The notes beneath the pieces are model-generated. The model worked only from the letters and a program-made list of their open reading frames with translations, searched no databases and had not been told where the DNA came from. From contig OX638135.1 in the NCBI GenBank assembly GCA_951804985.1, forward strand, positions 67,406,507-67,470,506: DNA of 64,000 nucleotides. Reading direction: 5' to 3'. The stretch's first letter is position 1. Each line of letters begins with the position of its first letter. The stretch is from Dryomyza anilis (taxonomy: Eukaryota > Arthropoda > Insecta > Diptera > Dryomyzidae). The translations under genes were made by a program, and so were the position numbers. Shown piece by piece: positions 25,101 to 36,642 of the stretch.

Positions 25101-28100
25101 GATCGAAAAAATCAAAAAGATCAAAAAGATCAAAAAGATCAAAAAGATCAAAAAGATCAAAAAGATCAAAAAGATCAAAAAGATCAAAAAGATCAAAAAG
25201 ATCAAAAAGATCAAAAAGATCAAAAAGATCAAAAAGATCAAAAAGATCAAAAAGATCAAAAAGATCAAAAAGATCAAAAAGATCAAAAAGATCAAAAAGA
25301 TCAAAAAGATCAAAAAGATCAAAAAGATCAAAAAGATCAAAAAGATCAAAAAGATCAAAAAGATCAAAAAGATCAAAAAGATCAAAAAGATCAAAAAGAT
25401 CAAAAAGATCAAAAAGATCAAAAAGATCAAAAAGATCAAAAAGATCAAATAGATCAAATAGATCAAAAAGAACGAAAAGATCAACAAGATCGAAAAGATC
25501 AAAAATACGAAAAAGATCGAAAAAATCAAAAAGATCGAAAAAATAAAAAATATTAAAAAGATCGAAAAGATCAAAAAGATCAAAAAGATCAAAAAGATCA
25601 AAAAGATCAAAAAGATCAAAAAGATCAAAAAGATCAAAAAGATCAAAAAGATCAAAAAGATCAAAAAGATCAAAGAGATCAAAGAGATCAAAAAGATCAA
25701 AAAGATCAAAAAGATCAAAAAGATCAAAAAGATCAAAAAGATCAAAAAGATCAAAAAGATCAAAAAGATCAAAAAGATCAAAAAGATCAAAAAGATCAAA
25801 AAGATCAAAAAGATCAAAAAGATCAAAAAGATCAAAAAGATCAAAAAGATCAAAAAGATCAAAAAGATCAAAAAGATCAAAAAGATCAAAAAGATCAAAA
25901 AGATCAAAAAGATCAAAAAGATCAAAAAGATCAAAAAGATCAAAAAGATCAAAAAGATCAAAAAGATCAAAAAGATCAAAAAGATCAAAAAGATCAAAAA
26001 GATCAAAAAGATCAAAAAGATCAAAAAGATCAAAAAGATCAAAAAGATCAAAAAGATCAAAAAGATCAAAAAGATCAAAAAGATCAAAAAGATCAAAAAG
26101 ATCAAAAAGATCAAAAAGATCAAAAAGATCAAAAAGATCAAAAAGATCAAAAAGATCAAAAAGATCAAAAAGATCAAAAAGATCAAAAAGATCAAAAAGA
26201 TCAAAAAGATCAAAAAGATCAAAAAGATCAAAAAGATCAAAAAGATCAAAAAGATCAAAAAGATCAAAAAGATCAAAAAGATCAAAAAGATCAAAAAGAT
26301 CAAAAAGATCAAAAAGATCAAAAAGATCAAAAAGATCAAAAAGATCAAAAAGATCAAAAAGATCAAAAAGATCAAAAAGATCAAAAAGATCAAAAAGATC
26401 AAAAAGATCAAAAAGATCAAAAAGATCCTAAAGATCAAAAAGATCAAAAAGATCAAAAAGATCAAAAAGATCAAAGAGATCAAAAAGTTCAAAAAGTTCA
26501 AAAATATCAAAAATATCAAAAAGATCAAAAAGAACAAAAGATCAAAAGAACGAAAAGATCGAAAAGATCGAAAAGATCGAAAAGATCGAAAAGATCGAAA
26601 AGATCAAAAAGATCAAAAAGATCGATAAAATCAAAAAGATCAAAAAGATAAAAAAGATAAAAAAGATCAAAAAGATCAAAAAGATCAAAATGATCAAAAA
26701 GATCAAAAAGATCAAAAAGATCAAAAAGATCGAAAAAATCAAAAAGATCGAAAAGATCAAAAAGATCAGAAATTCCAAAAAAATCAAAAAGATCAAAAAG
26801 ATCAAAAAGATCAAAAAGATCGATAAAATCAAAAAGATCAAAAAGATAAAAAAGATCAAAAAGATCAAAAAGATTGAAAAGATCAGAAAGGTCGATAAAA
26901 TCAATAAGATCGATAAAATCAATAAGATCAAAAAGATCGAAAAGATCAAAAAGATCGAAAAGATCAAAAAGATCGAAAAAATCAAAAAGATCAGAAAGAT
27001 CGAAAAAATCAAACAGATTGAAAAGATTAAAAAGATCGAAAATATCAAAAAGATCAGAAAGGTCGATAAAATCAAGAAGATCGAAAAGATCAAAAAGATC
27101 AAAAAGATCAATAATATCAAAAAGATCAAAAAGATCAAAAAGATCAAAAAGATCAAAAAGATCAAAAAGATCAAAAAGATCAAAAAGATCAAAAAGATCA
27201 AAAAGATCAAAAAGATCAAAAAGATCAAAAAGATCAAAAAGATCAAAAAGATCAAAAAGATCAAAAAGATCAAAAAGATCAAAAAGATCAAAAAGATCAA
27301 AAAGATCAAAAAGATCAAAAAGATCAAAAAGATCAAAAAGATCAAAAAGATCAAAAAGATCAAAAAGATCAAAAAGATCAAAAAGATCAAAAAGATCAAA
27401 AAGATCAAAAAGATCAAAAAGATCAAAAAGATCAAAAAGATCAAAAAGATCAAAAAGATCAAAAAGATCAAAAAGATCAAAAAGATCAAAAAGATCAAAA
27501 AGATCAAAAAGATCAAAAAGATCAAAAAGATCAAAAAGATCAAAAAGATCAAAAAGATCAAAAAGATCAAAAAGATCAAAAAGATCAAAAAGATCCTAAA
27601 GATCAAAAAGATCAAAAAGATCAAAAAGATCAAAGAGATCAAAAAGTTCAAAAAGTTCAAAAATATCAAAAATATCAAAAATATCAAAAAGATCAAAAAG
27701 ATCAAAAAGAACAAAAGATCAAAAGAACGAAAAGATCGAAAAGATCGAAAAGATCGAAAAGATCAAAAAGATCAAAAAGATCGATAAAATCAAAAAGATC
27801 AAAAATATAAAAAAGATAAAAAAGATAAAAAAGATCAAAAAGATCAAAAAGATCAAAAAGATCAAAAAGATCAAAAAGATCAAAAAGATCAAAAAGATCG
27901 AAAAAAATCAAAAAGATCGAAAAGATCAAAAAGATCAGAAATTCCAAAAAAATCAAAAAGATCAAAAAGATCGATAAAATCAAAAAGATCAAAAAGATAA
28001 AAAAGATCAAAAAGATCAAAAAGATTGAAAAGATCAGAAAGGTCGATAAAATCAATAAGATCGATAAAATCAATAAGATCGAAAAGATCGAAAAGATCAA

Positions 28101-31100
28101 AAAGATCGAAAAGATCAAAAAGATCGAAAAAATCAAAAAGATCAGAAAGATCGAAAAAATCAAACAGATTGAAAAGATTAAAAAGATCGAAAATATCAAA
28201 AAGATCAGAAAGGTCGATAAAATCAAGAAGATCGAAAAGATCAAAAAGATCAAAAAGATCAATAAGATCAAAAAGATCAAAAAGATCAAAAAGATCAAAA
28301 AGATCAAAAAGATCAAAAAGATCAAAAAGATCAAAAAGATCAAAAAGATCAAAAAGATCAAAAAGATCAAAAAGATCAAAAAGATCAAAAAGATCAAAAA
28401 GATCAAAAAGATCAAAAAGATCAAAAAGATCAAAAAGATCAAAAAGATCAAAAAGATCAAAAAGATCAAAAAGATCAAAAAGATCAAAAAGATCAAAAAG
28501 ATGAAAAAGATCAAAAAGATCAAAAAGATCAAAAAGATCAAAAAGATCAAAAAGATCAAAAAGATCAAAAAGATCAAAAAGATCAAAAAGATCAAAAAGA
28601 TCAAAAAGATCAAAAAGATCAAAAAGATCAAAAAGATCAAAAAGATCAAAAAGATCAAAAAGATCAAAAAGATCAAAAAGATCAAAAATATCAAAAAGAT
28701 CATAAAGATCATAAAGATCAAAAAGATCAAAAAGATCAAAAAGATCAAAAAGATCAAAAAGATCAAAAAGATCAAAAAGATCAAAAAGATCAAAAAGATC
28801 AAAAAGATCAAAAAGATCAAAAAGATCAAAAAGATCAAAAAGATCAAAAAGATCAAAAAGATCAAAAAGATCAAAAAGATCAAAAAGATCAAAAAGATCA
28901 AAAAGATCAAAAAGATCAAAAAGATCAAAAAGATCAAAAAGATCAAAAAGATCAAAAAGATCAAAAAGATCAAAAAGATCAAAAAGATCCTAAAGATCAA
29001 AAAGATCAAAAAGATCAAAAAGATCAAAGAGATCAAAAAGTTCAAAAAGTTCAAAAATATCAAAAATATCAAAAACATCAAAAAGATCAAAAAGAACAAA
29101 AGATCAAAAGAACGAAAAGATCGAAAAGATCGAAAAGATCGAAAAGATCAAAAAGATCAAAAAGATCGATAAAATCAAAAAGATCAAAAAGATAAAAAAG
29201 ATAAAAAAGATCAAAAAGATCAAAAAGATCAAAAAGATCAAAAAGATCAAAAAGATCAAAAAAATCAAAAAGATCGAAAAGATCAAAAAGATCAGAAATT
29301 CCAAAAAAATCAAAAAGATCAAAAAGATCAAAAAGATCGATAAAATCAAAAAGATCAAAAAGATAAAAAAGATCAAAAAGATCAAAAAGATTGAAAAGAT
29401 CAGAAAGGTCGATAAAATCGATAAGATCGATAAAATCAATAAGATCGAAAAGATCGAAAAGATCAAAAAGATCGAAAAGATCAAAAAGATCGAAAAAATC
29501 AAAAAGATCAGAAAGATCGAAAAAATCAAACAGATTGAAAAGATTAAAAAGATCGAAAATATCAAAAAGATCAGAAAGGTCGATAAAATCAAGAAGATCG
29601 AAAAGATCAAAAAGATCAAAAAGATCAAAAAGATCAAAAAGATCAAAAAGATCAAAAAGATCAAAAAGATCAAAAAGATCAAAAAGATCAAAAAGATCAA
29701 AAAGATCAAAAAGATCAAAAAGATCGAAAAAATCAAAAAGATCAAAAAGATCAAAAAGATCAAAAAGATCAAAAAGATCAAAAAGATCAAAAAGATCAAA
29801 AAGATCAAAAAGATCAAAGAGATCAAAAAGATCAAAAAGATCAAAAAGATCAAAAAGATCAAAAAGATCAAAAAGATCAAAAAGATCAAAAAGATCAAAA
29901 AGATCAAAAAGATCAAAAAGATCAAAAAGATCAAAAAGATCAAAAAGATCAAAAAGATCAAAAAGATCAAAAAGATCAAAAAGATCAAAAAGATCAAAAA
30001 GATCAAAAAGATCAAAAAGATCAAAAAGATCAAAAAGATCAAAAAGATCAAAAAGATCAAAAAGATCAAAAAGATCAAAAAGATCAAAAAGATCAAAAAG
30101 ATCAAAAAGATCAAAAAGATCAAAAAGATCAAAAAGATCAAAAAGATCAAAAAGATCAAAAAGATCAAAAAGATCAAAAAGATCAAAAAGATCAAAAAGA
30201 TCAAAAAGATCAAAAAGATCAAAAAGATCAAAAAGATCAAAAAGATCAAAAAGATCAAAAAGATCAAAAAGATCAAAAAGATCAAAAAGATCAAAAAGAT
30301 CAAAAAGATCAAAAAGATCAAAAAGATCAAAAAGATCAAAAAGATCAAAAAGATCAAAAAGATCAAAAAGATCAAAAAGATCAAAAAGATCAAAAAGATC
30401 AAAAAGATCAAAAAGATCAAAAAGATCAAAAAGATCAAAAAGATCAAAAAGATCAAAAAGATCAAAAAGATCAAAAAGATCAAAAAGATCAAAAAGATCC
30501 TAAAGATCAAAAAGATCAAAAAGATCAAAAAGATCAAAGAGATCAAAAAGTTCAAAAAGTTCAAAAATATCAAAAATATCAAAAACATCAAAAAGATCAA
30601 AAAGAACAAAAGATCAAAAGAACGAAAAGATCGAAAAGATCGAAAAGATCGAAAAGATCAAAAAGATCAAAAAGATCGATAAAATCAAAAAGATCAAAAA
30701 GATAAAAAAGATAAAAAAGATCAAAAAGATCAAAAAGATCAAAAAGATCAAAAAGATCAAAAAGATCAAAAAAATCAAAAAGATCGAAAAGATCAAAAAG
30801 ATCAGAAATTCCAAAAAAATCAAAAAGATCAAAAAGATCAAAAAGATCGATAAAATCAAAAAGATCAAAAAGATAAAAAAGATCAAAAAGATCAAAAAGA
30901 TTGAAAAGATCAGAAAGGTCGATAAAATCGATAAGATCGATAAAATCAATAAGATCGAAAAGATCGAAAAGATCAAAAAGATCGAAAAGATCAAAAAGAT
31001 CGAAAAAATCAAAAAGATCAGAAAGATCGAAAAAATCAAACAGATTGAAAAGATTAAAAAGATCGAAAATATCAAAAAGATCAGAAAGGTCGATAAAATC

Positions 31101-33000
31101 AAGAAGATCGAAAAGATCAAAAAGATCAAAAAGATCAAAAAGATCAAAAAGATCAAAAAGATCAAAAAGATCAAAAAGATCAAAAAGATCAAAAAGATCA
31201 AAAAGATCAAAAAGATCGAAAAAATCAAAAAGATCAAAAAGATCAAAAAGATCAAAAAGATCAAAAAGATCAAAAAGATCAAAAAGATCAAAAAGATCAA
31301 AAAGATCAAAAATATCAAAAAGATCATAAAGATCATAAAGATCAAAAAGATCAAAAAGATCAAAAAGATCAAAAAGATCAAAAAGATCAAAAAGATCAAA
31401 AAGATCAAAAAGATCAAAAAGATCAAAAAGATCAAAAAGATCAAAAAGATCAAAAAGATCAAAAAGATCAAAAAGATCAAAAAGATCAAAAAGATCAAAA
31501 AGATCAAAAAGATCAAAAAGATCAAAAAGATCAAAAAGATCAAAAAGATCAAAAAGATCAAAAAGATCAAAAAGATCAAAAAGATCAAAAAGATCAAAAA
31601 GATCAAAAAGATCAAAAAGATCAAAAAGATCAAAAAGATCCTAAAGATCAAAAAGATCAAAAAGATCAAAAAGATCAAAGAGATCAAAAAGTTCAAAAAG
31701 TTCAAAAATATCAAAAATATCAAAAACATCAAAAAGATCAAAAAGAACAAAAGATCAAAAGAACGAAAAGATCGAAAAGATCGAAAAGATCGAAAAGATC
31801 AAAAAGATCAAAAAGATCGATAAAATCAAAAAGATCAAAAAGATAAAAAAGATAAAAAAGATCAAAAAGATCAAAAAGATCAAAAAGATCAAAAAGATCA
31901 AAAAGATCAAAAAGATCAAAAAGATCAAAAAAATCAAAAAGATCGAAAAGATCAAAAAGATCAGAAATTCCAAAAAAATCAAAAAGATCAAAAAGATCAA
32001 AAAGATCGATAAAATCAAAAAGATCAAAAAGATAAAAAAGATCAAAAAGATCAAAAAGATTGAAAAGATCAGAAAGGTCGATAAAATCGATAAGATCGAT
32101 AAAATCAATAAGATCGAAAAGATCGAAAAGATCAAAAAGATCGAAAAGATCAAAAAGATCGAAAAAATCAAAAAGATCAGAAAGATCGAAAAAATCAAAC
32201 AGATTGAAAAGATTAAAAAGATCGAAAATATCAAAAAGATCAGAAAGGTCGATAAAATCAAGAAGATCGAAAAGATCAAAAAGATCAAAAAGATCAAAAA
32301 GATCAAAAAGATCAAAAAGATCAAAAAGATCAAAAAGATCAAAAAGATCAAAAAGATCAAAAAGATCAAAAAGATCAAAAAGATCGAAAAAATCAAAAAG
32401 ATCAAAAAGATCAAAAAGATCAAAAAGATCAAAAAGATCAAAAAGATCAAAAAGATCAAAAAGATCAAAAAGATCAAAGAGATCAAAAAGATCAAAAAGA
32501 TCAAAAAGATCAAAAAGATCAAAAAGATCAAAAAGATCAAAAAGATCAAAAAGATCAAAAAGATCAAAAAGATCAAAAAGATCAAAAAGATCAAAAAGAT
32601 CAAAAAGATCAAAAAGATCAAAAAGATCAAAAAGATCAAAAAGATCAAAAAGATCAAAAAGATCAAAAAGATCAAAAAGATCAAAAAGATCAAAAAGATC
32701 AAAAAGATCAAAAAGATCAAAAAGATCAAAAAGATCAAAAAGATCAAAAAGATCAAAAAGATCAAAAAGATCAAAAAGATCAAAAAGATCAAAAAGATCA
32801 AAAAGATCAAAAAGATCAAAAAGATCAAAAAGATCAAAAAGATCAAAAAGATCAAAAAGATCAAAAAGATCAAAAAGATCAAAAAGATCAAAAAGATCAA
32901 AAAGATCAAAAAGATCAAAAAGATCAAAAAGATCAAAAAGATCAAAAAGATCAAAAAGATCAAAAAGATCAAAAAGATCAAAAAGATCAAAAAGATCAAA
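19141..33000. repeat. Higher-order repeat series with GAACAAAAGATC markers
   Basis: A compound marker (GAACAAAAGATCAAAAGAACG) recurs near 19,153, 21,501, 22,093, 26,537, 27,714, 29,099, 30,609 and 31,750. Each copy is followed by three or more GATCGAAAA units. Most blocks then have a variant-rich head of about 500 bp, a uniform run, and a tail with GATCCTAAAGATC and two to four AAAAAGTTC units. Block lengths are 2348, 592, 4444, 1177, 1385, 1510 and 1141 bp. Length differences come almost entirely from the uniform runs. Confidence 0.85.
22634..24524. repeat. Longest homogeneous tract, about 210 identical units
   Basis: About 1.89 kb of unvaried GATCAAAAA lies between a GATCAATAA unit and a CATCAAAAA pair. 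It is the longest perfect stretch in the window and the best candidate for very recent expansion, or for an assembly that has collapsed or stretched a longer tract. Confidence 0.85.
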
Positions 33001-33990
33001 AAGATCAAAAAGATCAAAAAGATCAAAAAGATCAAAAAGATCAAAAAGATCAAAAAGATCAAAAAGATCAAAAAGATCAAAAAGATCAAAAAGATCAAAA
33101 AGATCAAAAAGATCAAAAAGATCAAAAAGATCAAAAAGATCAAAAAGATCAAAAAGATCAAAAAGATCAAAAAGATCAAAAAGATCAAAAAGATCAAAAA
33201 GATCAAAAAGATCAAAAAGATCAAAAAGATCAAAAAGATCAAAAAGATCAAAAAGATCAAAAAGATCAAAAAGATCAAAAAGATCAAAAAGATCAAAAAG
33301 ATCAAAAAGATCAAAAAGATCAAAAAGATCAAAAAGATCAAAAAGATCAAAAAGATCAAAAAGATCAAAAAGATCAAAAAGATCAAAAAGATCAAAAAGA
33401 TCAAAAAGATCAAAAAGATCAAAAAGATCAAAAAGATCAAAAAGATCAAAAAGATCAAAAAGATCAAAAAGATCAAAAAGATCAAAAAGATCAAAAAGAT
33501 CAAAAAGATCAAAAAGATCAAAAAGATCAAAAAGATCAAAAAGATCAAAAAGATCAAAAAGATCAAAAAGATCAAAAAGATCAAAAAGATCAAAAAGATC
33601 AAAAAGATCAAAAAGATCAAAAAGATCAAAAAGATCAAAAAGATCAAAAAGATCAAAAAGATCAAAAAGATCAAAAAGATCAAAAAGATCAAAAAGATCA
33701 AAAAGATCAAAAAGATCAAAAAGATCAAAAAGATCAAAAAGATCAAAAAGATCAAAAAGATCAAAAAGATCAAAAAGATCAAAAAGATCAAAAAGATCAA
33801 AAAGATCAAAAAGATCAAAAAGATCAAAAAGATCAAAAAGATCAAAAAGATCAAAAAGATCAAAAAGATCAAAAAGATCAAAAAGATCAAAAAGATCAAA
33901 AAGATCAAAAAGATCAAAAAGATCAAAAAGATCAAAAAGATCAAAAAGATCAAAAAGATCAAAAAGATCAAAAAGATCAAAAAGATCAAA
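32484..33990. repeat. Homogeneous tract near the right edge of the array
   Basis: About 1.5 kb of unvaried units lies between a single GATCAAAGA unit near 32,476 and a triplet of GATCAAAGA units near 33,991. It is less than 1 kb from the decayed edge, so homogenisation reaches close to the boundary. Confidence 0.8.
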
Positions 33991-34379
33991 GAGATCAAAG
34001 AGATCAAAGAGATCAAAAAGATCAAAAAGATCAAAAAGATCAAAAAGATCAAAAAGATCAAAAAGATCAAAAAGATCAAAAAGATCAAAAAGATCAAAAA
34101 GATCAAAAAGATCAAAAAGATCAAAAAGATCAAAAAGATCAAAAAGATCAAAAAGATCAAAAAGATCAAAAAGATCAAAAAGATCAAAAAGATCAAAAAG
34201 ATCAAAAAGATCAAAAAGATCAAAAAGATCAAAAAGATCAAAAAGATCAAAAAGATCAAAAAGATCAAAAAGATCAAAAAGATCAAAAAGATCAAAAAGA
34301 TCAAAGAGATCAAAGAGATCAAAAAGATCAAAAAGATCAAAAAGATCAAAAAGATCAAAAAGATCGAAAAAATCAAAAA

Positions 34380-35660
34380 GATCAGAAAGATCGAAAAATC
34401 AAATAGATTGAAAAGATCAAAAAGATCAAACAGATCAAAAAGAAAAGATCAAAAAGATTGAAAAGATCAGAAAGATCGAAAAGATCAAAAAGATCAGAAA
34501 TATCAAAAAAATCAAAAAGATCAAAAAGATCAAAGAGATCAAAGAGAACAAAGAGATCAAAGAGATCAAAAAGATTGAAAAGATCAGAAAGATCGAAAAG
34601 AAAAGATCAAAAAGATTGAAAAGATCAGAAAGATCGAAGAGATCAAAAAGATCAGAAATATCAAAAAAATCAAAAAGATCAAAAAGATCAAATAGATCAA
34701 AGAGATCAAAGAGATCAAAGAGATCAAAGAGATCAAAGAGATCAAAGAGATCAAAGAGATCAAATAGATCAAAAAGATCAAAAAGATTGAAAAGATCAGA
34801 AAGATTGAAAAGAAAAGATCAGAAAGATAGAAAAAATCAAGAAGATTGAAAAGATCAAAAAGATCAAGAAAACGATCAGAAAGATCGAAAAGATCAAAAA
34901 GATCAAAAAGAAAAGATCAAAAAGATTGAAAAGATCAGAAAGATCGAAAAGATAAAAAAAGATCAGAAAGATCGAAAAGATCAAATAGATCAAAAAGATT
35001 GAAAAAATCAAAAAGATCGAAAAGATCAAAAGGATAAAAAAGATCAACAAGATCAGAAAAATCGAAAAAGTCAATAAGATTGAAAAGATCAAAAAGACCA
35101 AGAAAACGATCAGAAAGATCGAAAAGATCAAAAAGATCAAAAAGATCAAAAAAATCAAAAAGATCGAAAAGATCGAAAAGATCAAAAAGATCAGAAATAT
35201 CAAAAAAATCAAAAATATCAAAAAGATCAAAAAGATCAAAAAGATCAAAAAGATTGAAAAGATCAGAAAGATCGAAAAGATAAAAAAAGATCAGAAAGAT
35301 CGAAAAGATCAAATAGATCAAAAAGATTGAAAAAATCAAAAAGATCGAAAAGATCATAAAGATCGAAAAGATCATAAAGATCGAAAAGATCATAAAGATC
35401 GAAAAGATCGAAAAAATCAAAAAGATCAAAATGATCGAAAAGATGAAAAAGTTCGAAAAGATTAAATAGATCGAAAAGATCAAAACAATGGAATAAATCA
35501 AAAATATCAAAAAGATCGAAAAATAAAAAAGTTAAAGAAGATCGAAAAGATCGAAAAAATCAAAAAGATCGAAAAGATCAAAATTATCAGAAAGATCAAA
35601 AAGATCGAAAATATCAAAAATATCGAAAAAAAATCAGAAAGATCGAAAAGATCAAACATA
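34380..35660. repeat. Degenerate right edge of the satellite array
   Basis: Unit length and sequence become irregular: missing bases (GATCGAAAAATC), AGAAAAGATC insertions, GATAAAAAAAGATC, runs of GATCAAAGA, three GATCATAAA units near 35,350 to 35,400, and finally GAAAATATC and CATATGG. The unit is still recognisable until about 35,660, after which ordinary sequence begins. Old, unhomogenised units at an array margin are expected when unequal exchange acts mainly inside the array. Confidence 0.9.
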
Positions 35661-36235
35661 TGGAAATGACTTAAAATGATTTTGGACATGTGCACTGGAG
35701 AATGGATGAGGTGCTCTTGGACATGTCTAGGATGACCATGGACAATATTTTTCATATTGTTTTGAAATGTCATAAAAATGCGTTTGAATAAAACCACTAG
35801 AAGATGACATGCCATTAAAGTTTTTTGGACATCTTTAATATTTTCAAAAGGACACGCGTATGGGTAGTTGACTGAATGTGTAAATACATATTGTAACCAA
35901 AAAAGCTAAGTGAGACCGTAATAAAAGTATTTTTCGAATAGGTATAAATCGTGTAGGGAATTATTTAGATGAATGAATAGGTCAAACGATTTTATTACAG
36001 CTCAATTTGTGCAAACTAGGTATTGCGAATAATAAAAAGATTTCAATTTTTTAAATGACTTAGAATAACTCAGAATAATTCTTGGTACAGGTACTTTTTA
36101 ATAAAATTTGAATTTCTATATATACCTCCGTAAAAAAATATAAATTAGTCTATTGTTTAACATCATTACCGAAAGTCACTATAATTGCGAATCTCTATCT
36201 TAAAAAATGGGTGGAATTAAAAATTTGATGTTTCA
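35661..36235. other. Unassigned AT-rich spacer between satellite and hAT element
   Basis: No gene is recognisable. The first 170 bp contain four scattered copies of TGGACAT or a close relative (about 35,683, 35,720, 35,740 and 35,827), possibly a remnant of an old degenerate repeat. A minus-strand ORF crossing the array border translates half satellite and half spacer and has no coding features. The rest is AT-rich and featureless to me. The left end of the following hAT element may lie in it, but I see no terminal repeat. Confidence 0.6.
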
Positions 36236-36239
36236 ACAT

Positions 36240-36642
36240 TGGTGTGCTTGGATGAGGATAAAAAGATTGCTAAATACCTAATTTGCAGAAAAACATTGAA
36301 AAACCATGCTGGAAACATTAAACGTCACTTCAAAAATCTTCATAATAACAACTGTAGAGAGACTTCTGAAAGCGAGTTCAGTTCCGATGGACAATCACCA
36401 TCAAAAAAAAAAAATTAAAAAAATAAGTGTTGCTTCAGAAATGGATCGAAGTGAATATTTGAAATGTATTGGTTACACTATTACTCGTCTACATATGCTA
36501 TTTAGATTTTTTGATGATGACAAATGCTTTCAAAAAATTTTACAACCCTGGTCGTCCGCTTTTGGAATTAATTTCAACTCCAGAAATATCTTCGATCATT
36601 TAAATATGATAAAAATTAAAGTTAGAGAAAATATTATGAATA
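36240..36642 (+). pseudogene. hAT-family transposase, N-terminal part (disrupted)
   Basis: Reading from about 36,240, the frame encodes a BED-type zinc finger: CRKTLKNHAGNIKRHFKNLH has the paired-Cys then His-x5-His spacing seen in hAT transposases. The frame is lost at a 12-A homopolymer (36,403 to 36,414) and resumes one base off, giving SEMDRSEYLKCIGYTITRLH and the segment before the catalytic domain. The gene is then interrupted by a CsRn1-like retrotransposon at a GAATA site and resumes at 41,613. The homopolymer shift could be a real mutation or a sequencing error. The family call rests on the BED finger plus the catalytic-domain part on the far side. Confidence 0.72.

Larger units (their letters stand above)
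1..35660. repeat. Giant 9-bp tandem satellite array, unit GATCAAAAA
   Basis: The + strand repeats GATCAAAAA with almost no other sequence, roughly 3,950 units, and the array continues beyond the left edge. Each consensus unit has six A, one G, one T and one C, so the strand is strongly A-rich and T-poor, and every unit holds a GATC tetramer beside an A5 tract. Variant units include GATCGAAAA (commonest), GATCAGAAA, GATCAAAGA, GATCAACAA, GATCAATAA, AATCAAAAA, TATCAAAAA and GATTAAAAA. These cluster in recurring blocks instead of being scattered evenly. No gene, promoter or other element interrupts the array. Long ORFs here are artefacts of the 9-bp period. The function is unknown; heterochromatin is an inference from size and from the transposon-rich flank. 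Confidence 0.97.

Noticed and set aside
384..34411. Very long ORFs encoding (KRS)n, (KDQ)n, (KKI)n, (DLF)n or (IFL)n proteins
   Set aside because: They follow from the 9-bp period, exist in overlapping frames on both strands and have no domain, codon bias or conserved start.
1..35660. CRISPR array or other spaced direct repeat system
   Set aside because: Repeats are contiguous 9-mers without unique spacers, and the context is eukaryotic.
1..35660. Telomeric repeat
   Set aside because: The unit is unlike arthropod TTAGG or related telomere repeats, and the array ends in ordinary transposon-rich DNA.
1..35660. GATC density as a Dam-regulated origin or mismatch-repair landmark
   Set aside because: That role is bacterial. 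The neighbouring elements are all eukaryotic, so GATC is simply part of the satellite unit.
35507..35815. 102-codon minus-strand ORF across the array border
   Set aside because: Half of it translates satellite and half spacer; no recognisable domain.
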